This document shows positions 1 to 7,626 of a stretch of DNA of 36,064 nt, in pieces. The stretch covers positions 1 to 36,064 of the forward strand of contig JAHBVF010000050.1 in NCBI GenBank assembly GCA_019637685.1, given 5' to 3'. The stretch comes from Caldilineaceae bacterium (GTDB lineage Bacteria; Chloroflexota; Anaerolineae; Caldilineales; Caldilineaceae). Below the pieces are notes generated by a model. It searched no databases. It saw only the letters and a list, made by a program, of their open reading frames with translations, and was not told where the DNA came from. The position numbers and the translations under genes are program-made. The first letter of the stretch is position 1. Each line of letters opens with the position of its first letter.

Positions 1-47
1 TCAACGATAGTTGAGTCGTTTCGCCGTTGTCAAAAGTCCAATCGCTA

Positions 48-130
48 AGTAACTGTCCGTAAACAATTCGGGTGATCCGATTCCCGGAATCGTGGCGTCG
101 AAACTGCTAACTTAAAAATGGACAGTTACT
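48..130. repeat. Inverted-repeat element with central palindrome
   Basis: An 11-bp perfect inverted repeat, AGTAACTGTCC at 48-58 and GGACAGTTACT at 120-130, brackets 61 bases. Inside, at 78-92, is a 15-base palindrome, CGATTCCCGGAATCG (7+1+7). The same palindrome core recurs at 9954-9966 and 10004-10016. No target-site duplication or transposase is visible, so this is a small non-coding palindromic element of unknown origin. Confidence 0.6.
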
Positions 131-164
131 AAATGTAGTGATCAGGCGGATAGCAAAGGAAGCT

Positions 165-235
165 GGACGCTGATGAGCGCGGATAAACGCAGATTTTTTC
201 TCTGGATCAGCGTCTATCTGCGTGAATCAGCGTCC
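165..235. repeat. Hairpin of the GCGGAT/ATCTGCGT repeat family
   Basis: Two 30-base arms (165-194 and 206-235) are imperfect reverse complements around an 11-base T-rich loop. The arms are built from degenerate words such as GCGGATAAACGCAGAT and ATCTGCGTGAATCAGCGT. Relatives lie at 3679-3704, 3949-3978, 20646-20711 and 24335-24413. The rest of 1-447 has no well-supported gene beyond the fragment at 227-412. Confidence 0.75.
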
Positions 236-412
236 CATTTTCTCTTCCATCGTCAGCCTGATCAGCACGCTTTCTTCGCTATAGCCACCCCAAACCGACT
301 GTTGCAAAATCCCCATTGCCTGTTTTGTGCGATCCCAATCGCGCCAGGCCCGTTCCACGGCAAAAGTGGAGACGAGAAAGTCGCGGATGGCTCTACAGCA
401 GACGCGGCACAC
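227..412 (-). pseudogene. Possible short or truncated coding fragment
   Basis: A 61-codon frame starts at GTG 412 with an AGAGG about ten bases upstream and an in-frame stop just before it. The translation has normal complexity (for example VERAWRDWDRTKQAMGILQQ) and codon choice like real genes here, but I recognise no family. The last codons and the stop lie inside the repeat hairpin at 165-235, so the reading frame seems to have been cut off by the repeat. It follows the zinc-finger gene at 448-1134 on the same strand by 35 bases. It could be a genuine small gene, a gene remnant, or chance. Confidence 0.28.
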
Positions 413-447
413 CCAGCAAACGCCTCTTTACAATTCATTGCCACTGG

Positions 448-1134
448 TCACTCTTCGTCCTGCCCCAGAATGCGCTGCTTCATCTGTTCAATCTGCGTCT
501 TGGCGGAATAGTCGAGGATATAATAGAGACCCTTCCACGTATCCGGCTCCAGGAAATCGCTGGGCTTGGCGTCCTGCAGCCCCGCGGCCAAATCGCCCAG
601 CAAGGCAAAACCGGGGATGCGCTCCAGTTGGCGGTTGAGCTTCTCCATTGTCTCTTGCCTCTGGTTCTGGGCCATATAATTGAGTACAAACCAGAAGCCC
701 TTCCAGGTTTCCGGGTTGACCAAATCCGCTCTGGTCGTCCCGGCAAAGCTGCTGCGCAGGGTGTCGATAATCTCCCGCTGGGCCTGGGGGGTGAAGCGAT
801 AGATGTTCTCCTGCAGCAGCTTGCCCAGTCCTTCCAGCGTTAAATCGGGCGGGGTGAAACGGGCATCCACGGCACGCAATTGCTCGGCCAGCGCGTTGAG
901 ATCGGCCACCAATTGGCGGAACTCCTCCCGGTCCATCCCGGAAACGGGAGAGGTGGGTGGGGGCGCGGCGGGCGGGGGTGCAGCGGATGGAGGTGTAGCG
1001 GGCGGGGTTTGCGGGGTGATCGCGGGTTGATAGTTGCGGTGGACATGGCAATAGTTCGAGCCGTCCACCGCGTTGTTTTTGCAGGGCGTACCTGCTTTTG
1101 TCAGCGCCCCACAGGGCCGGGTCTCGTCGCTCAT
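448..1134 (-). CDS. Zinc-finger-like protein with tandem helical motif
   Basis: A predicted soluble protein of 228 residues with no known function. Start ATG 1134 is chosen over upstream starts because an AAGGAG-type ribosome site precedes it and the upstream extension has no conserved look. The N-terminus carries C8, C18, C29 and H32 in a CGALTKAGTPC...YCHVH arrangement, resembling the small Cys/His DUF5763-like motif found at the N-terminus of many uncharacterised proteins. Residues 37-66 are a Pro/Ala-rich linker. The helical C-terminal half contains two copies of the same motif: residues 137-166 (NPETWKGFWFVLNYMAQ) and 193-222 (EPDTWKGLYYILDYSAK). The copies are about 56 residues apart, which suggests an internal duplication. 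It is transcribed divergently from the DUF6958-like gene; both promoters share one AT-rich core near 1240. Confidence 0.75.
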   Translation of the reverse strand: MSDETRPCGALTKAGTPCKNNAVDGSNYCHVHRNYQPAITPQTPPATPPSAAPPPAAPPPTSPVSGMDREEFRQLVADLNALAEQLRAVDARFTPPDLTLEGLGKLLQENIYRFTPQAQREIIDTLRSSFAGTTRADLVNPETWKGFWFVLNYMAQNQRQETMEKLNRQLERIPGFALLGDLAAGLQDAKPSDFLEPDTWKGLYYILDYSAKTQIEQMKQRILGQDEE

Positions 1135-1215
1135 TTGATGCTCCTTCTGCTTTCTGGGCCTCGCCACAGCAGGTGCAGTTCGGCACAGACCGGGTTTCTG
1201 GTCAAAGTTCCAGAC

Positions 1216-1244
1216 TTGACGGATGGGAATTGCCCCTCTATTAT
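1216..1244 (+). promoter_or_regulatory. Sigma70-type promoter for the DUF6958-like gene
   Basis: TTGACG (1216-1221), 17 bases, TATTAT (1239-1244). This is a near-consensus promoter, with the start expected near 1251, about 60 bases before the ATG at 1311. Confidence 0.65.
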
Positions 1245-1268
1245 AGGCCAACCCGGCCATCTGTTCTA
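1240..1268 (-). promoter_or_regulatory. Overlapping minus-strand promoter
   Basis: A perfect TATAAT -10 box reads on the minus strand at 1245-1240 and overlaps the plus-strand -10 box. The -35 (TAGAAC, 17 bases upstream) is poor. It probably serves the zinc-finger gene at 448-1134, so the two promoters may interfere with each other. Confidence 0.4.
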
Positions 1269-1310
1269 ATCAATTTCACCAATGCTGCTCAATTCCAAAG
1301 GAGAAGCCCG

Positions 1311-1607
1311 ATGAGCGACAGCGAAATGTACGAGGCCCTGCATCCCGATCCCACCAAAAAGGGTGCGCGTGTGACCAAAGCCACCTACGACGCCTACCGG
1401 GCCGCATTCCTGCAGGTGGTCCCCAAGGACGAGCAGGGCATCGAGCTTCAGCCGCTGATCGACGGCATCGTGCCGCTGCTGCCGCCAGATGTGCGCGACA
1501 GCACCTCCCCCGGCTGGTGGATGATGTCCGTCAAACTGGATTTGGAAGCGCGGGGGGTGATTGAGCGGGTTCCGGGCAAGGGGAAGCAGCGGGTGCGGCA
1601 GAAATAG
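1311..1607 (+). CDS. Small DUF6958-like protein
   Basis: A 98-residue soluble protein. Start ATG 1311 has a strong AAAGGAGA ribosome site eight bases upstream. The pattern of a Tyr-Asp-Ala-x-Arg-Ala-Ala helix near residues 25-35, then a conserved block around residues 70-86 (PGWWMMSVKLDLEARGVIER), matches what I recall of the DUF6958 family: about 95 residues, winged-helix-like, function unknown. It ends with a basic tail. It has its own strong promoter and converges on the acyl-CoA synthetase gene with a 64-base gap that shows no clear terminator. The family name is from memory. Confidence 0.8.
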   Translation: MSDSEMYEALHPDPTKKGARVTKATYDAYRAAFLQVVPKDEQGIELQPLIDGIVPLLPPDVRDSTSPGWWMMSVKLDLEARGVIERVPGKGKQRVRQK

Positions 1608-1671
1608 TGGGACGAATGAAGCCTTTTCTGCTCCCGAAGTGGTCAACGGGATGGGGCTACGGCTTACGAGA

Positions 1672-3621
1672 TCAGACGCCCATCGACTCCCCGTTGACCG
1701 TCAACCGGCAGGGAATAGCATAGCTGCCCAGGACAGAATGTAGGGCCGCGGCCATCGCCTGGTTATCCACGCCGGAGCGGGTGGTGACTTCGATGTAGGC
1801 CACAGTGCCCAGCCGTTTGTCCACATCGGCCTGGACGTGCAGAGAGATCACCCCCGGCACTTGCTTGACCTCTTCCCGCAGCACTTCCTCCGCCTGTTTG
1901 TGAAAGAGGGCGGGTTTGTAAACCTTGCCCACCGCGGTCAGGGGGATGGCGTCCAGAATGCGCACTTCTTTGGGCAGCGCGGCCCGCTCGCCGATCTCCT
2001 GCCGGGCAAAGGTCATCAGTTCATCCGGGGTGGCTGTCGCGCCTGGCTTTAGCTCCACATAGACCACCGGCACTTCGCCCACCCGACTGTCGGGCCGCCC
2101 CACTGCCGCGGTCAGGGCCACTGCCGGGTGACGCATCAGCGGCTCCTCAATCATCTGCGGGTCAATGTTGTGGCCGCCCCGGATAATCAGTTCCTTCTTA
2201 CGCCCCGTCAGCCAAAGATAGCCTTCCCCGTCCAGGCGGCCCAAATCCCCGGTGTTGAGCCAACGCTGACCGTCGATCTCCACGAACGCGCCCCGATTGT
2301 GGAAGTCGTCCCGATAGCCGGCAAAAACATTTGGCCCGTGCAGCAGGACAACCCCCACTTCTCCCGGCTCGCAAAAGCGCACAAAAGTCGTGTCATCGAG
2401 AATGGCTGTAGCCCAGCGCTGATAGACCAGACGCAGCCCCACAGAACCGACGCGAATATCCCCATAGCGGGGGTTGACCGAAGCCACTGATGTGGCTTCG
2501 GTCAGGCCATAGCCTTCCAGAATGGGGATGCCCGTATGTGCGGTGAATTGGTGGGCCAGTTCCACAGGCAGAGGGGCCGCGCCGGAGGTGGTCAACTGCA
2601 CCCGACTCAGGTCCGCGTCGCCCAGGGGCGTATTGAGCAGGGCTTTGTAGAGGGTGGGCACGCCGCTGAAAATCGTGCAGCGGTAGTGGTCGAGAATCCT
2701 CCAGAGATTGTCCATGACCCCTTCGCCCCGGAAGCCCTGGGGCGTGCCGATGACGACACCACAGCCGCCGCTCCACGCGCCCAGACCGATGGCGATTGCG
2801 CCGTAGTTGTGGAAAAGAGGCAGGCCCAGATAGTTGAGGTCGCCGGGCTGGGAATCCACTGCCACGATGGCCGCGGCCCAGGCATCAAAGACTTCGTTGA
2901 AATGGGTGTGGCAAGCCAGTTTGGGGATGCCGGTTGTGCCGCCGGTGTGGAAATAGGAGGCGATCTCGTCCGGGCCGATGACCCGCCCGCTGAGCAGTCG
3001 GTCGTCGGGTTGGCGGGCGATGGCGCTGTCGAAATCCACAACCCGGGCACGCACAGCCGGCCCCTTTTTCAGCATTCGGCCGGCTTTGATCAGCAGTTTC
3101 AGCGGGCCGCTGAGATAGTTGGCAATGTCCACCTGCACAATTGTCTCAAGGGTCGTCACTCGATCCGCAATGGAGGCCACTTTCTCCCACACGTCCGATT
3201 TGGGGAAAGGGCCAATCGTGACCAGCACTTTCGTCTCAGCCGCGTTGAGAATATCGGCCAGCACATCGGCTTCCAGAAGCGGGTTGATAGGGCAGGCAAT
3301 GCCCGCGGCCTCCCCACCGTAGAGGGCCAGGTAGGTCTGGGGCAGGTTGGGCAGAATGTAACTGACCGTATCCGTGGGTCCCACGCCCAGTTCGTGAAAA
3401 AAGTTGGCGGTCTGGTGCAGCTTCGCCAGCAGCGTTCGATAGTTCCACGTCACTGCCTTCTCATAGGCTTTGGCCTGTAGGAAAAAAATCAGCGCGGGGT
3501 GGTCTGGATATTGTTGTGCCCCGCGAAAAATGGTCTCGTAGGTGCTGCCGGCCAATCCCTGCTCGGCCAGGGGCGTGGCTTCGATTGCTTCCACGTCGGC
3601 GAGGGTGCTGATACGGGCCAT
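1672..3621 (-). CDS. Acyl-CoA synthetase (AMP-forming)
   Basis: A 649-residue adenylate-forming ligase that activates a carboxylic acid as acyl-AMP and transfers it to CoA. Start ATG 3621 has AAAGGAGA seven bases upstream; the longer reading frame to 3660 lacks one. The AMP-binding loop FHTGGTTGIPK is at residues 224-234. Further on are the A5-type GYGLTEATS motif, the hinge block NTGDLGRLDGEGYLWLTGRKKELIIRGG in the last third, and a C-terminal TAVGKVYKP with the adenylation lysine. The N-terminal pattern (TLADVEAIEATPL) and GGEAAGIACPINPLLE match the subgroup annotated as PRK07529-like acyl-CoA synthetases, usually about 630 residues. The substrate cannot be read from sequence. It is the last gene of the minus-strand series and is separated from the GNAT upstream by a 364-base repeat-bearing spacer. 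Confidence 0.93.
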   Translation of the reverse strand: MARISTLADVEAIEATPLAEQGLAGSTYETIFRGAQQYPDHPALIFFLQAKAYEKAVTWNYRTLLAKLHQTANFFHELGVGPTDTVSYILPNLPQTYLALYGGEAAGIACPINPLLEADVLADILNAAETKVLVTIGPFPKSDVWEKVASIADRVTTLETIVQVDIANYLSGPLKLLIKAGRMLKKGPAVRARVVDFDSAIARQPDDRLLSGRVIGPDEIASYFHTGGTTGIPKLACHTHFNEVFDAWAAAIVAVDSQPGDLNYLGLPLFHNYGAIAIGLGAWSGGCGVVIGTPQGFRGEGVMDNLWRILDHYRCTIFSGVPTLYKALLNTPLGDADLSRVQLTTSGAAPLPVELAHQFTAHTGIPILEGYGLTEATSVASVNPRYGDIRVGSVGLRLVYQRWATAILDDTTFVRFCEPGEVGVVLLHGPNVFAGYRDDFHNRGAFVEIDGQRWLNTGDLGRLDGEGYLWLTGRKKELIIRGGHNIDPQMIEEPLMRHPAVALTAAVGRPDSRVGEVPVVYVELKPGATATPDELMTFARQEIGERAALPKEVRILDAIPLTAVGKVYKPALFHKQAEEVLREEVKQVPGVISLHVQADVDKRLGTVAYIEVTTRSGVDNQAMAAALHSVLGSYAIPCRLTVNGESMGV

Positions 3622-3671
3622 GCGGGTTCTCCTTTGAACGTTATTTTGAAAAGGGGACACGGAATTCTGGG

Positions 3672-3851
3672 GTGGAACGGATTCGCACGGATATTATCTG
3701 CGTCCTCTGCTGTGGCGTGCAGACCGTCGAGCAATTGGATAGTGCGATTGAAGGGGGTCGCTTTCACGAGGCCGAAGCCTTTGAGGATTATTTCCGCTTC
3801 GACTATCTGGAAAGCGAGTTGGGATCGGTGCGTGAGTTGCTGGCTAGGTAA
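3672..3851 (+). pseudogene. Possible gene remnant between repeat copies
   Basis: From GTG 3672 a 59-codon frame runs to TAA 3849-3851. The first ten codons come from a GCGGAT-family repeat. The rest (containing EQLDSAIEGGRFHEAEAFED) looks like ordinary protein sequence, acidic and complex, but matches no family I know. Repeat copies at 3679-3704 and 3949-3978 bracket it in the same orientation. It has no ribosome site. Most likely this is the 3' end of a lost gene. Confidence 0.3.
3679..3704. repeat. Half copy of the GCGGAT/ATCTGCGT repeat
   Basis: The words CGGATTCGCACGGAT and ATCTGCGTCC match the family seen at 165-235. It lies in the 3622-3985 spacer, which otherwise holds only the possible gene remnant and the second copy. 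Confidence 0.5.
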
Positions 3852-3948
3852 CGGGTCTGCCCAATCATAAAGTGCCCGGCGCAAATTGGCAAACAGCCAT
3901 TTTCGGACAGGCCGGTCGGAGCGCTGATGCTGGTGTTGCACAGAGTCA

Positions 3949-3978
3949 ATCCGCGTTCATCTGCGTAAATCAGCGTCC
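3949..3978. repeat. Half copy of the GCGGAT/ATCTGCGT repeat
   Basis: Thirty bases closely match the right arm at 206-235 (shared words ATCTGCGT and AAATCAGCGTCC or AATCAGCGTCC). It ends eight bases before the stop codon of the GNAT gene at 3986. Confidence 0.65.
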
Positions 3979-3985
3979 ATATTTT

Positions 3986-4612
3986 TCATTCCCCCCGGTA
4001 CGCTGGATTCTCCCAACAAATCAGCGTGGCCCAATTGTCCGACGCGCTGTCGTCGATATAATTCTCCAACATTCCCCGCACTTTAAAGCCATTTTTCAGT
4101 TGGAAGCTAAGGGTGCTGTCCCACAATTCCCCGACCACCACCTTTTCCACATATTCGTGGACGCTCATCCGCGCCCGCTGAGCGGGATAGCCAGGCAGTA
4201 CGCCCCCGGCCACAATCCCCCGCCGGTTGGTGCGCATCACCAGTTCCTTGCGCGCCGCATAGAGCAGCTTGCCGATGCCCAGCCCCCGGTAGTCCGGGTG
4301 AACGCTGATGTCCGTGCCGTAGTACCATTCGCCGTCCGGGTTGTGGTGGCTGTACCAGCCACTGTCGATAATTTCGTTGAAAGTGTGGCCGGGGTCGTCG
4401 AAGTGAAAATCCAGCAGAAAGCCGGAGCCAAGCCCGATAATCTTCCCCTCCTCCAGCGCCACAAATTCCCCCTCTGGATATACCTCGCAGTGGCGCAGGA
4501 AGTGGGCAGCGGTCATCAGTTCATGCGCCCCCAGCGTGGGAAAGCAGATGCGCTGCAACTCTTCCAGCCCGGCCGCGTGTTCCGGGCGGGCGGTGACGAT
4601 AGAAACGGACAT
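3986..4612 (-). CDS. GNAT N-acetyltransferase, YhcX N-terminal type (copy 1)
   Basis: A 208-residue GNAT-fold acetyltransferase expected to use acetyl-CoA on an unknown small substrate. The acetyl-CoA motif A is ISVHPDYRGLGIGKLL (about residues 102-117), preceded by the diagnostic GEWYYGTD and followed by GIVAGGVLPGYPA. Start ATG 4612 follows AGGAGA by six bases. The sequence resembles the N-terminal domain of bifunctional GNAT/carbon-nitrogen hydrolase proteins such as B. subtilis YhcX, but here it stands alone with no hydrolase half. A paralogue of identical length and roughly half identical residues lies at 7616-8242, on the other side of the C45 and agmatine deiminase genes. It is probably cotranscribed with the C45 gene, unless the hairpin at 4653-4708 stops transcription. 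Confidence 0.88.
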   Translation of the reverse strand: MSVSIVTARPEHAAGLEELQRICFPTLGAHELMTAAHFLRHCEVYPEGEFVALEEGKIIGLGSGFLLDFHFDDPGHTFNEIIDSGWYSHHNPDGEWYYGTDISVHPDYRGLGIGKLLYAARKELVMRTNRRGIVAGGVLPGYPAQRARMSVHEYVEKVVVGELWDSTLSFQLKNGFKVRGMLENYIDDSASDNWATLICWENPAYRGE

Positions 4613-4652
4613 GGGAATCTCCTGCAAAACTAACAGTCACTGTCCACGTAAG

Positions 4653-4708
4653 GCGTGAAACGTAAAACGTGAGAGGGTCCGAGCGATCTCACGTCTTACG
4701 TTTCACGC
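4653..4708. repeat. Inverted pair of ACGTTTTACGTTTCACG words
   Basis: Two 22-base arms (4653-4674 and 4687-4708) are reverse complements with one mismatch around a 12-base loop. Each arm is a short-period repeat of ACGT-containing words. It sits between the C45 gene stop (4738) and the GNAT start (4612). There is no T-tract, so it could be a processing or attenuating hairpin rather than an intrinsic terminator. Confidence 0.75.
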
Positions 4709-4737
4709 ATCAACAACTGAACACGACCGCTGGTATC

Positions 4738-5826
4738 TCATAACCTGAAATGCTCGTATTCCCCATCCGCGGGGGGACCCCAGACAGCCCAGAAGTCGCC
4801 GGTGGCAGGACGCATAAGGGCCGCGCCACAGCTTTCGATGTGTAACGGGGGAACGGATCGCACGCAGACTGGCGCGCGCCGGGTCAGTTCTATCAGATCG
4901 TCGGCGGACACAGCGCCGTCGCTCAGATATGCCTGGGCCTCGGCCAGCCGCGCCTCGCTGGCCGCCTGGGACGCAGCAGCGCGGGGGCGGGAGCGGGCAA
5001 TGGCCTCGGGCAGCAGGCAGTGGTTGGTGTGGAGCAGCGGCTCGCCGTCCAGGGCAGTCACAGCGCAGTGAGTGGACATTGCCTCCACATTATAGCCATT
5101 ACCCTTTCCATCGAAGAGCAGATAATTGTGCGCGCCGGAAAGTTTGGCTTCAGTGATGCAGGCCAGGGCCGCGTCGATATCCGTCTGCTGCAAGGCCTTG
5201 CGCACGACGAAAGGCCAGGTGACCCCCACCTGTCCGTCCCCGCCCAGCAGATTGTTGATGCCGATGGCGATGCCCGCGTCGTTCATCCCAATCATCCCCA
5301 CACAGCCGGTGATGGAAAAGGCCAGATAGCCCGGCCCACCGTCCGGTTTGCCCCGCAGCAGAATGACAAATTCTGTCGAGTCGTCGTGCATATCCCAGGT
5401 CTGGCCGAAGAAGCCGTGGCCGTCCGCGGCGCGGCTGTCGGGCACGATAAAGGCGGTGCAGTCGTCCGCGGCCAGGGGCGTGGCTTCCCGCTGGTGCGCC
5501 TGGGCGTAGACCAGATCCACAAAATCGGTGAAGCCGTTGGTAATCACCAACTCGGCCACACGCAGCCCGGTGGCGTCGGCAGTCCCCCGCACCTCTTCCA
5601 TCAGATCCGGCGCGTAGATTTCGTGCTCGGCCACACACGCTTCGGCCAGAGCCATCACCCCCGCCCGGTCCATCCCCAGGCCGCCGGTCCAGCCGGGACT
5701 GCCCGCCAGTGCCACCCGGTCCAGCGTATAGCGGCGGATGTCGTCCCGGTAGGCCAGGCCGTGGGCATAGCCCATCGCGTAGGGGCTGCCGGAGAGTTCG
5801 AGGAGGCGGAGTTTATTGTAGGGCAT
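4738..5826 (-). CDS. C45-family autoproteolytic acyltransferase/hydrolase
   Basis: A 362-residue Ntn-type amidohydrolase of the acyl-CoA:6-aminopenicillanate acyltransferase (peptidase C45) superfamily. These proteins self-cleave to expose an N-terminal Cys nucleophile that cleaves or forms amide bonds. The predicted nucleophile is C123 in DDCTAF. FFGQTWDMH follows at residues 143-151, then GCVGMIGMNDAGIAIGINN, the conserved oxyanion/strand region, near residues 176-194, and LLHTNHCL near residue 260. An Asp precedes the Cys instead of the Gly of the fungal enzyme. Start ATG 5826 has AGGAGA seven bases upstream. There is no signal peptide, so it is probably cytoplasmic. It lies downstream of agmatine deiminase and upstream of a GNAT; the substrate is unknown, but an N-acyl or carbamoyl amine fits the context. 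Confidence 0.88.
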   Translation of the reverse strand: MPYNKLRLLELSGSPYAMGYAHGLAYRDDIRRYTLDRVALAGSPGWTGGLGMDRAGVMALAEACVAEHEIYAPDLMEEVRGTADATGLRVAELVITNGFTDFVDLVYAQAHQREATPLAADDCTAFIVPDSRAADGHGFFGQTWDMHDDSTEFVILLRGKPDGGPGYLAFSITGCVGMIGMNDAGIAIGINNLLGGDGQVGVTWPFVVRKALQQTDIDAALACITEAKLSGAHNYLLFDGKGNGYNVEAMSTHCAVTALDGEPLLHTNHCLLPEAIARSRPRAAASQAASEARLAEAQAYLSDGAVSADDLIELTRRAPVCVRSVPPLHIESCGAALMRPATGDFWAVWGPPADGEYEHFRL

Positions 5827-5846
5827 ACGAGTTCTCCTGGGAGTTG

Positions 5847-5978
5847 AAGACCGACGACGGACGATAGACGAACGCAGTGGCTGATGACGCGAAATCTACT
5901 GTTGCTCCTACAGCATAGATGGCAAGCCTCGACCTCACAAACCCGACGTTCGTCCGTCGTCCGCGGTCTGTCGTCCGC
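5847..5978. repeat. Inverted pair of GACCGACGACGG words overlapping the aguA 3' end
   Basis: GACCGACGACGGACGATAGA begins the left arm (5849-5873). The right arm (5947-5968, extended to 5978) is its approximate reverse complement. The right arm lies inside the end of the agmatine deiminase reading frame and encodes its last dozen or so residues. Confidence 0.7.
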
Positions 5979-7053
5979 TTTTTGGCTGTTGTTGGGTAAT
6001 ACAGTGCACATTCCCCCCACCCAGCAGAATCTCCCGACCGGAGACTGAGACGATCGCCCGTTCTGGGTAGAGTTCGGCCAGCTTTGCCAGCGCGGGTGCG
6101 TCCTGGGGGTCGTCGAAGACGGGGACGATCACCCCGCCGTTGACAATGTAGTGGTTGATGTAGGAGGCGGCCAGCCGGTCGCCGCCGGGCCGGGGACGGC
6201 TGCCATCCGCGGGCTGAATGGTGGCTGCTTCCGTGTCAGTGATAAAGAGCGGGCCGGGCTGGTGGATGCGGTGGACTTCCAGCCGCCGCCCCGCCGCATC
6301 CCGGCTGGCGAGGAGCATCTGCTCCGCGGCCAGAGAACGGGCGTATTGGGGATCGCGCTCGTCGTCGGTCCAGGTGAGGGCGACGACGCCGGGCCGCACA
6401 AAGCAGGCCAGATTGTCCACGTGACCGGCGGTCTCGTCCTTTTCCACCCCGTAGGGCAGCCAAATGACTGTCTGCACGTTCAGGTAGCGCTTCAATCGCT
6501 CTTCGATTTCGCCTTTGCTCAGATGGGGATTGCGGCTGGGATGGAGCAGGCACTCTTCCACCACCAGCAGTGTGCCTTCGCCGTCGGTGTGCAGCGCGCC
6601 GCCTTCCATTATCAAATCCGCCCGATAGCGTTCTGCACCGGCTGTGGACAGGACGGATTGGGGCAGCGCGTCGTCCGCGGCAAAGTCTGCGTAGTGGCCG
6701 CCCCAGGCGTTGAAGGGCCAGTCCACCCCGGCCAGAGCGCCACCGTCTTGCACCAGAAAAGTCGGGCCGCTGTCCCGCACCCAGGCGTCGTTGTATGCCA
6801 CCGGAAAAATCTCCACCGACGGCGGCAGCATTCGGCGCGCCTCTTCCACCAGCCCAGGCAGCACACCCACCGTCACCGGTTCGAAGCGGGCGATGGCCGC
6901 GGCCACCTCTGCAAAGGCTTTCTGCGCGGGGCGCGCATTCTCCCGCCACACGTCCGGGCGAAAGGGCCAGAGCATCCACGTGCGGCTGTGCTCCTCCCAC
7001 TCTGCTGGCATCCGGTAGCCGTCGGTGGAGGGGGTAGTAAGCGATGAAAGCAT
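5935..7053 (-). CDS. aguA: Agmatine deiminase
   Basis: A 372-residue guanidine-modifying enzyme (porphyromonas-type peptidylarginine deiminase family) that converts agmatine to N-carbamoylputrescine and ammonia. All active-site blocks are present: YRMPAEWEEHSRTWMLWP near residues 13-30, NDAWVRDSGP at 88-97, EGGALHTDG at 150-158, DETAGHVDN at 206-214 with H211, and GGGNVHCITQQQP with the nucleophile C351. ATG 7053 is preferred over the adjacent GTG 7056 because AGGA sits five bases upstream of it. The last residues after ITQQQP (KSGRQTADDGRTSGL) are encoded by the GACCGACG-type repeat and are probably not functional. No N-carbamoylputrescine amidase (AguB) gene follows. The neighbouring C45 hydrolase or an unlinked AguB could take that step. 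Confidence 0.94.
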   Translation of the reverse strand: MLSSLTTPSTDGYRMPAEWEEHSRTWMLWPFRPDVWRENARPAQKAFAEVAAAIARFEPVTVGVLPGLVEEARRMLPPSVEIFPVAYNDAWVRDSGPTFLVQDGGALAGVDWPFNAWGGHYADFAADDALPQSVLSTAGAERYRADLIMEGGALHTDGEGTLLVVEECLLHPSRNPHLSKGEIEERLKRYLNVQTVIWLPYGVEKDETAGHVDNLACFVRPGVVALTWTDDERDPQYARSLAAEQMLLASRDAAGRRLEVHRIHQPGPLFITDTEAATIQPADGSRPRPGGDRLAASYINHYIVNGGVIVPVFDDPQDAPALAKLAELYPERAIVSVSGREILLGGGNVHCITQQQPKSGRQTADDGRTSGL

Positions 7054-7103
7054 CACAATCCTATTCTTTTGCAGAGATGGAATTTCATATCAAAGAACGC
7101 AAG

Positions 7104-7565
7104 TCAGCCTGGGAATCCGCAAATGATATATCGCCACCCGGATTGTAAAATTGAGAAGCGAATTTCGCCTTTCTGCCATTCATCGCCTTCCACTTCACGA
7201 TATTCAAATTGAATTGTGCCAATTTGCGTGCGGGCCGGTGAGTAATCGGTGGGCGCATCCTTCCAATAATCTGCACTGACAACAACATTGCGTATCTCCT
7301 GGGAAGCAAAGCGAGCGATATGTTCGCGAGCCATATCAAGCGTAAGGTCGTGACAGAAGCCCTGTGCAGCGGTTAATTTGAGGACTGTCTTCTCATCTCC
7401 TGCTTGAACCGCAGTGAAGTAACGTTGTGCAACTGTAGCTGGGGCTGGAAACGCTACCGAAATGATCCCAAACTCGATATTTGCCAGATAGAGTACGCCC
7501 ACGCACACAAGAAAGGTCGCTAATATGAAAATTCCTGCGGCCCAAATTGCGCATGCCTTTTTCAT
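7104..7565 (-). CDS. Membrane-anchored NTF2-like hypothetical protein
   Basis: A 153-residue protein. ATG 7565 is chosen because a GGAG lies eight bases upstream; the GTG two codons earlier is less likely. Residues 2-27 form a basic N-terminus and one transmembrane helix (AIWAAGIFILATFLVCVGVL), so the rest should lie outside the membrane. ATVAQRYFTAVQAGDEKTVL (about residues 43-62) is typical of secreted NTF2/DUF4878-like domains, and the C-terminal strands end in GWRYIICGFP. Base composition is visibly lower in GC than its neighbours, hinting at recent acquisition. The function is unknown. It sits between the second GNAT and agmatine deiminase with 50-base gaps. Confidence 0.72.
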   Translation of the reverse strand: MKKACAIWAAGIFILATFLVCVGVLYLANIEFGIISVAFPAPATVAQRYFTAVQAGDEKTVLKLTAAQGFCHDLTLDMAREHIARFASQEIRNVVVSADYWKDAPTDYSPARTQIGTIQFEYREVEGDEWQKGEIRFSILQSGWRYIICGFPG

Positions 7566-7591
7566 TTGCACTGCTCCGATTCAGTATGCAC

Positions 7592-7626
7592 CGTCGCTGT
7601 CACCCTGCCACCCTGTCACCTTGTCA
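7592..7626. repeat. Short-word repeat CACCCTGTCACC
   Basis: A quasi-tandem run of CACCCTG/CCACCCTGTCACCTTGTC overlaps the stop codon of the GNAT gene at 7616. It belongs to the same kind of short-word spacer repeats as the others in the window, but has no clear inverted partner. Confidence 0.4.

Noticed and set aside
48..130. Miniature insertion sequence (MITE)
   Set aside because: An inverted repeat is present, but there is no target-site duplication, no second full copy in the window and no related transposase. It is kept only as a palindromic repeat.
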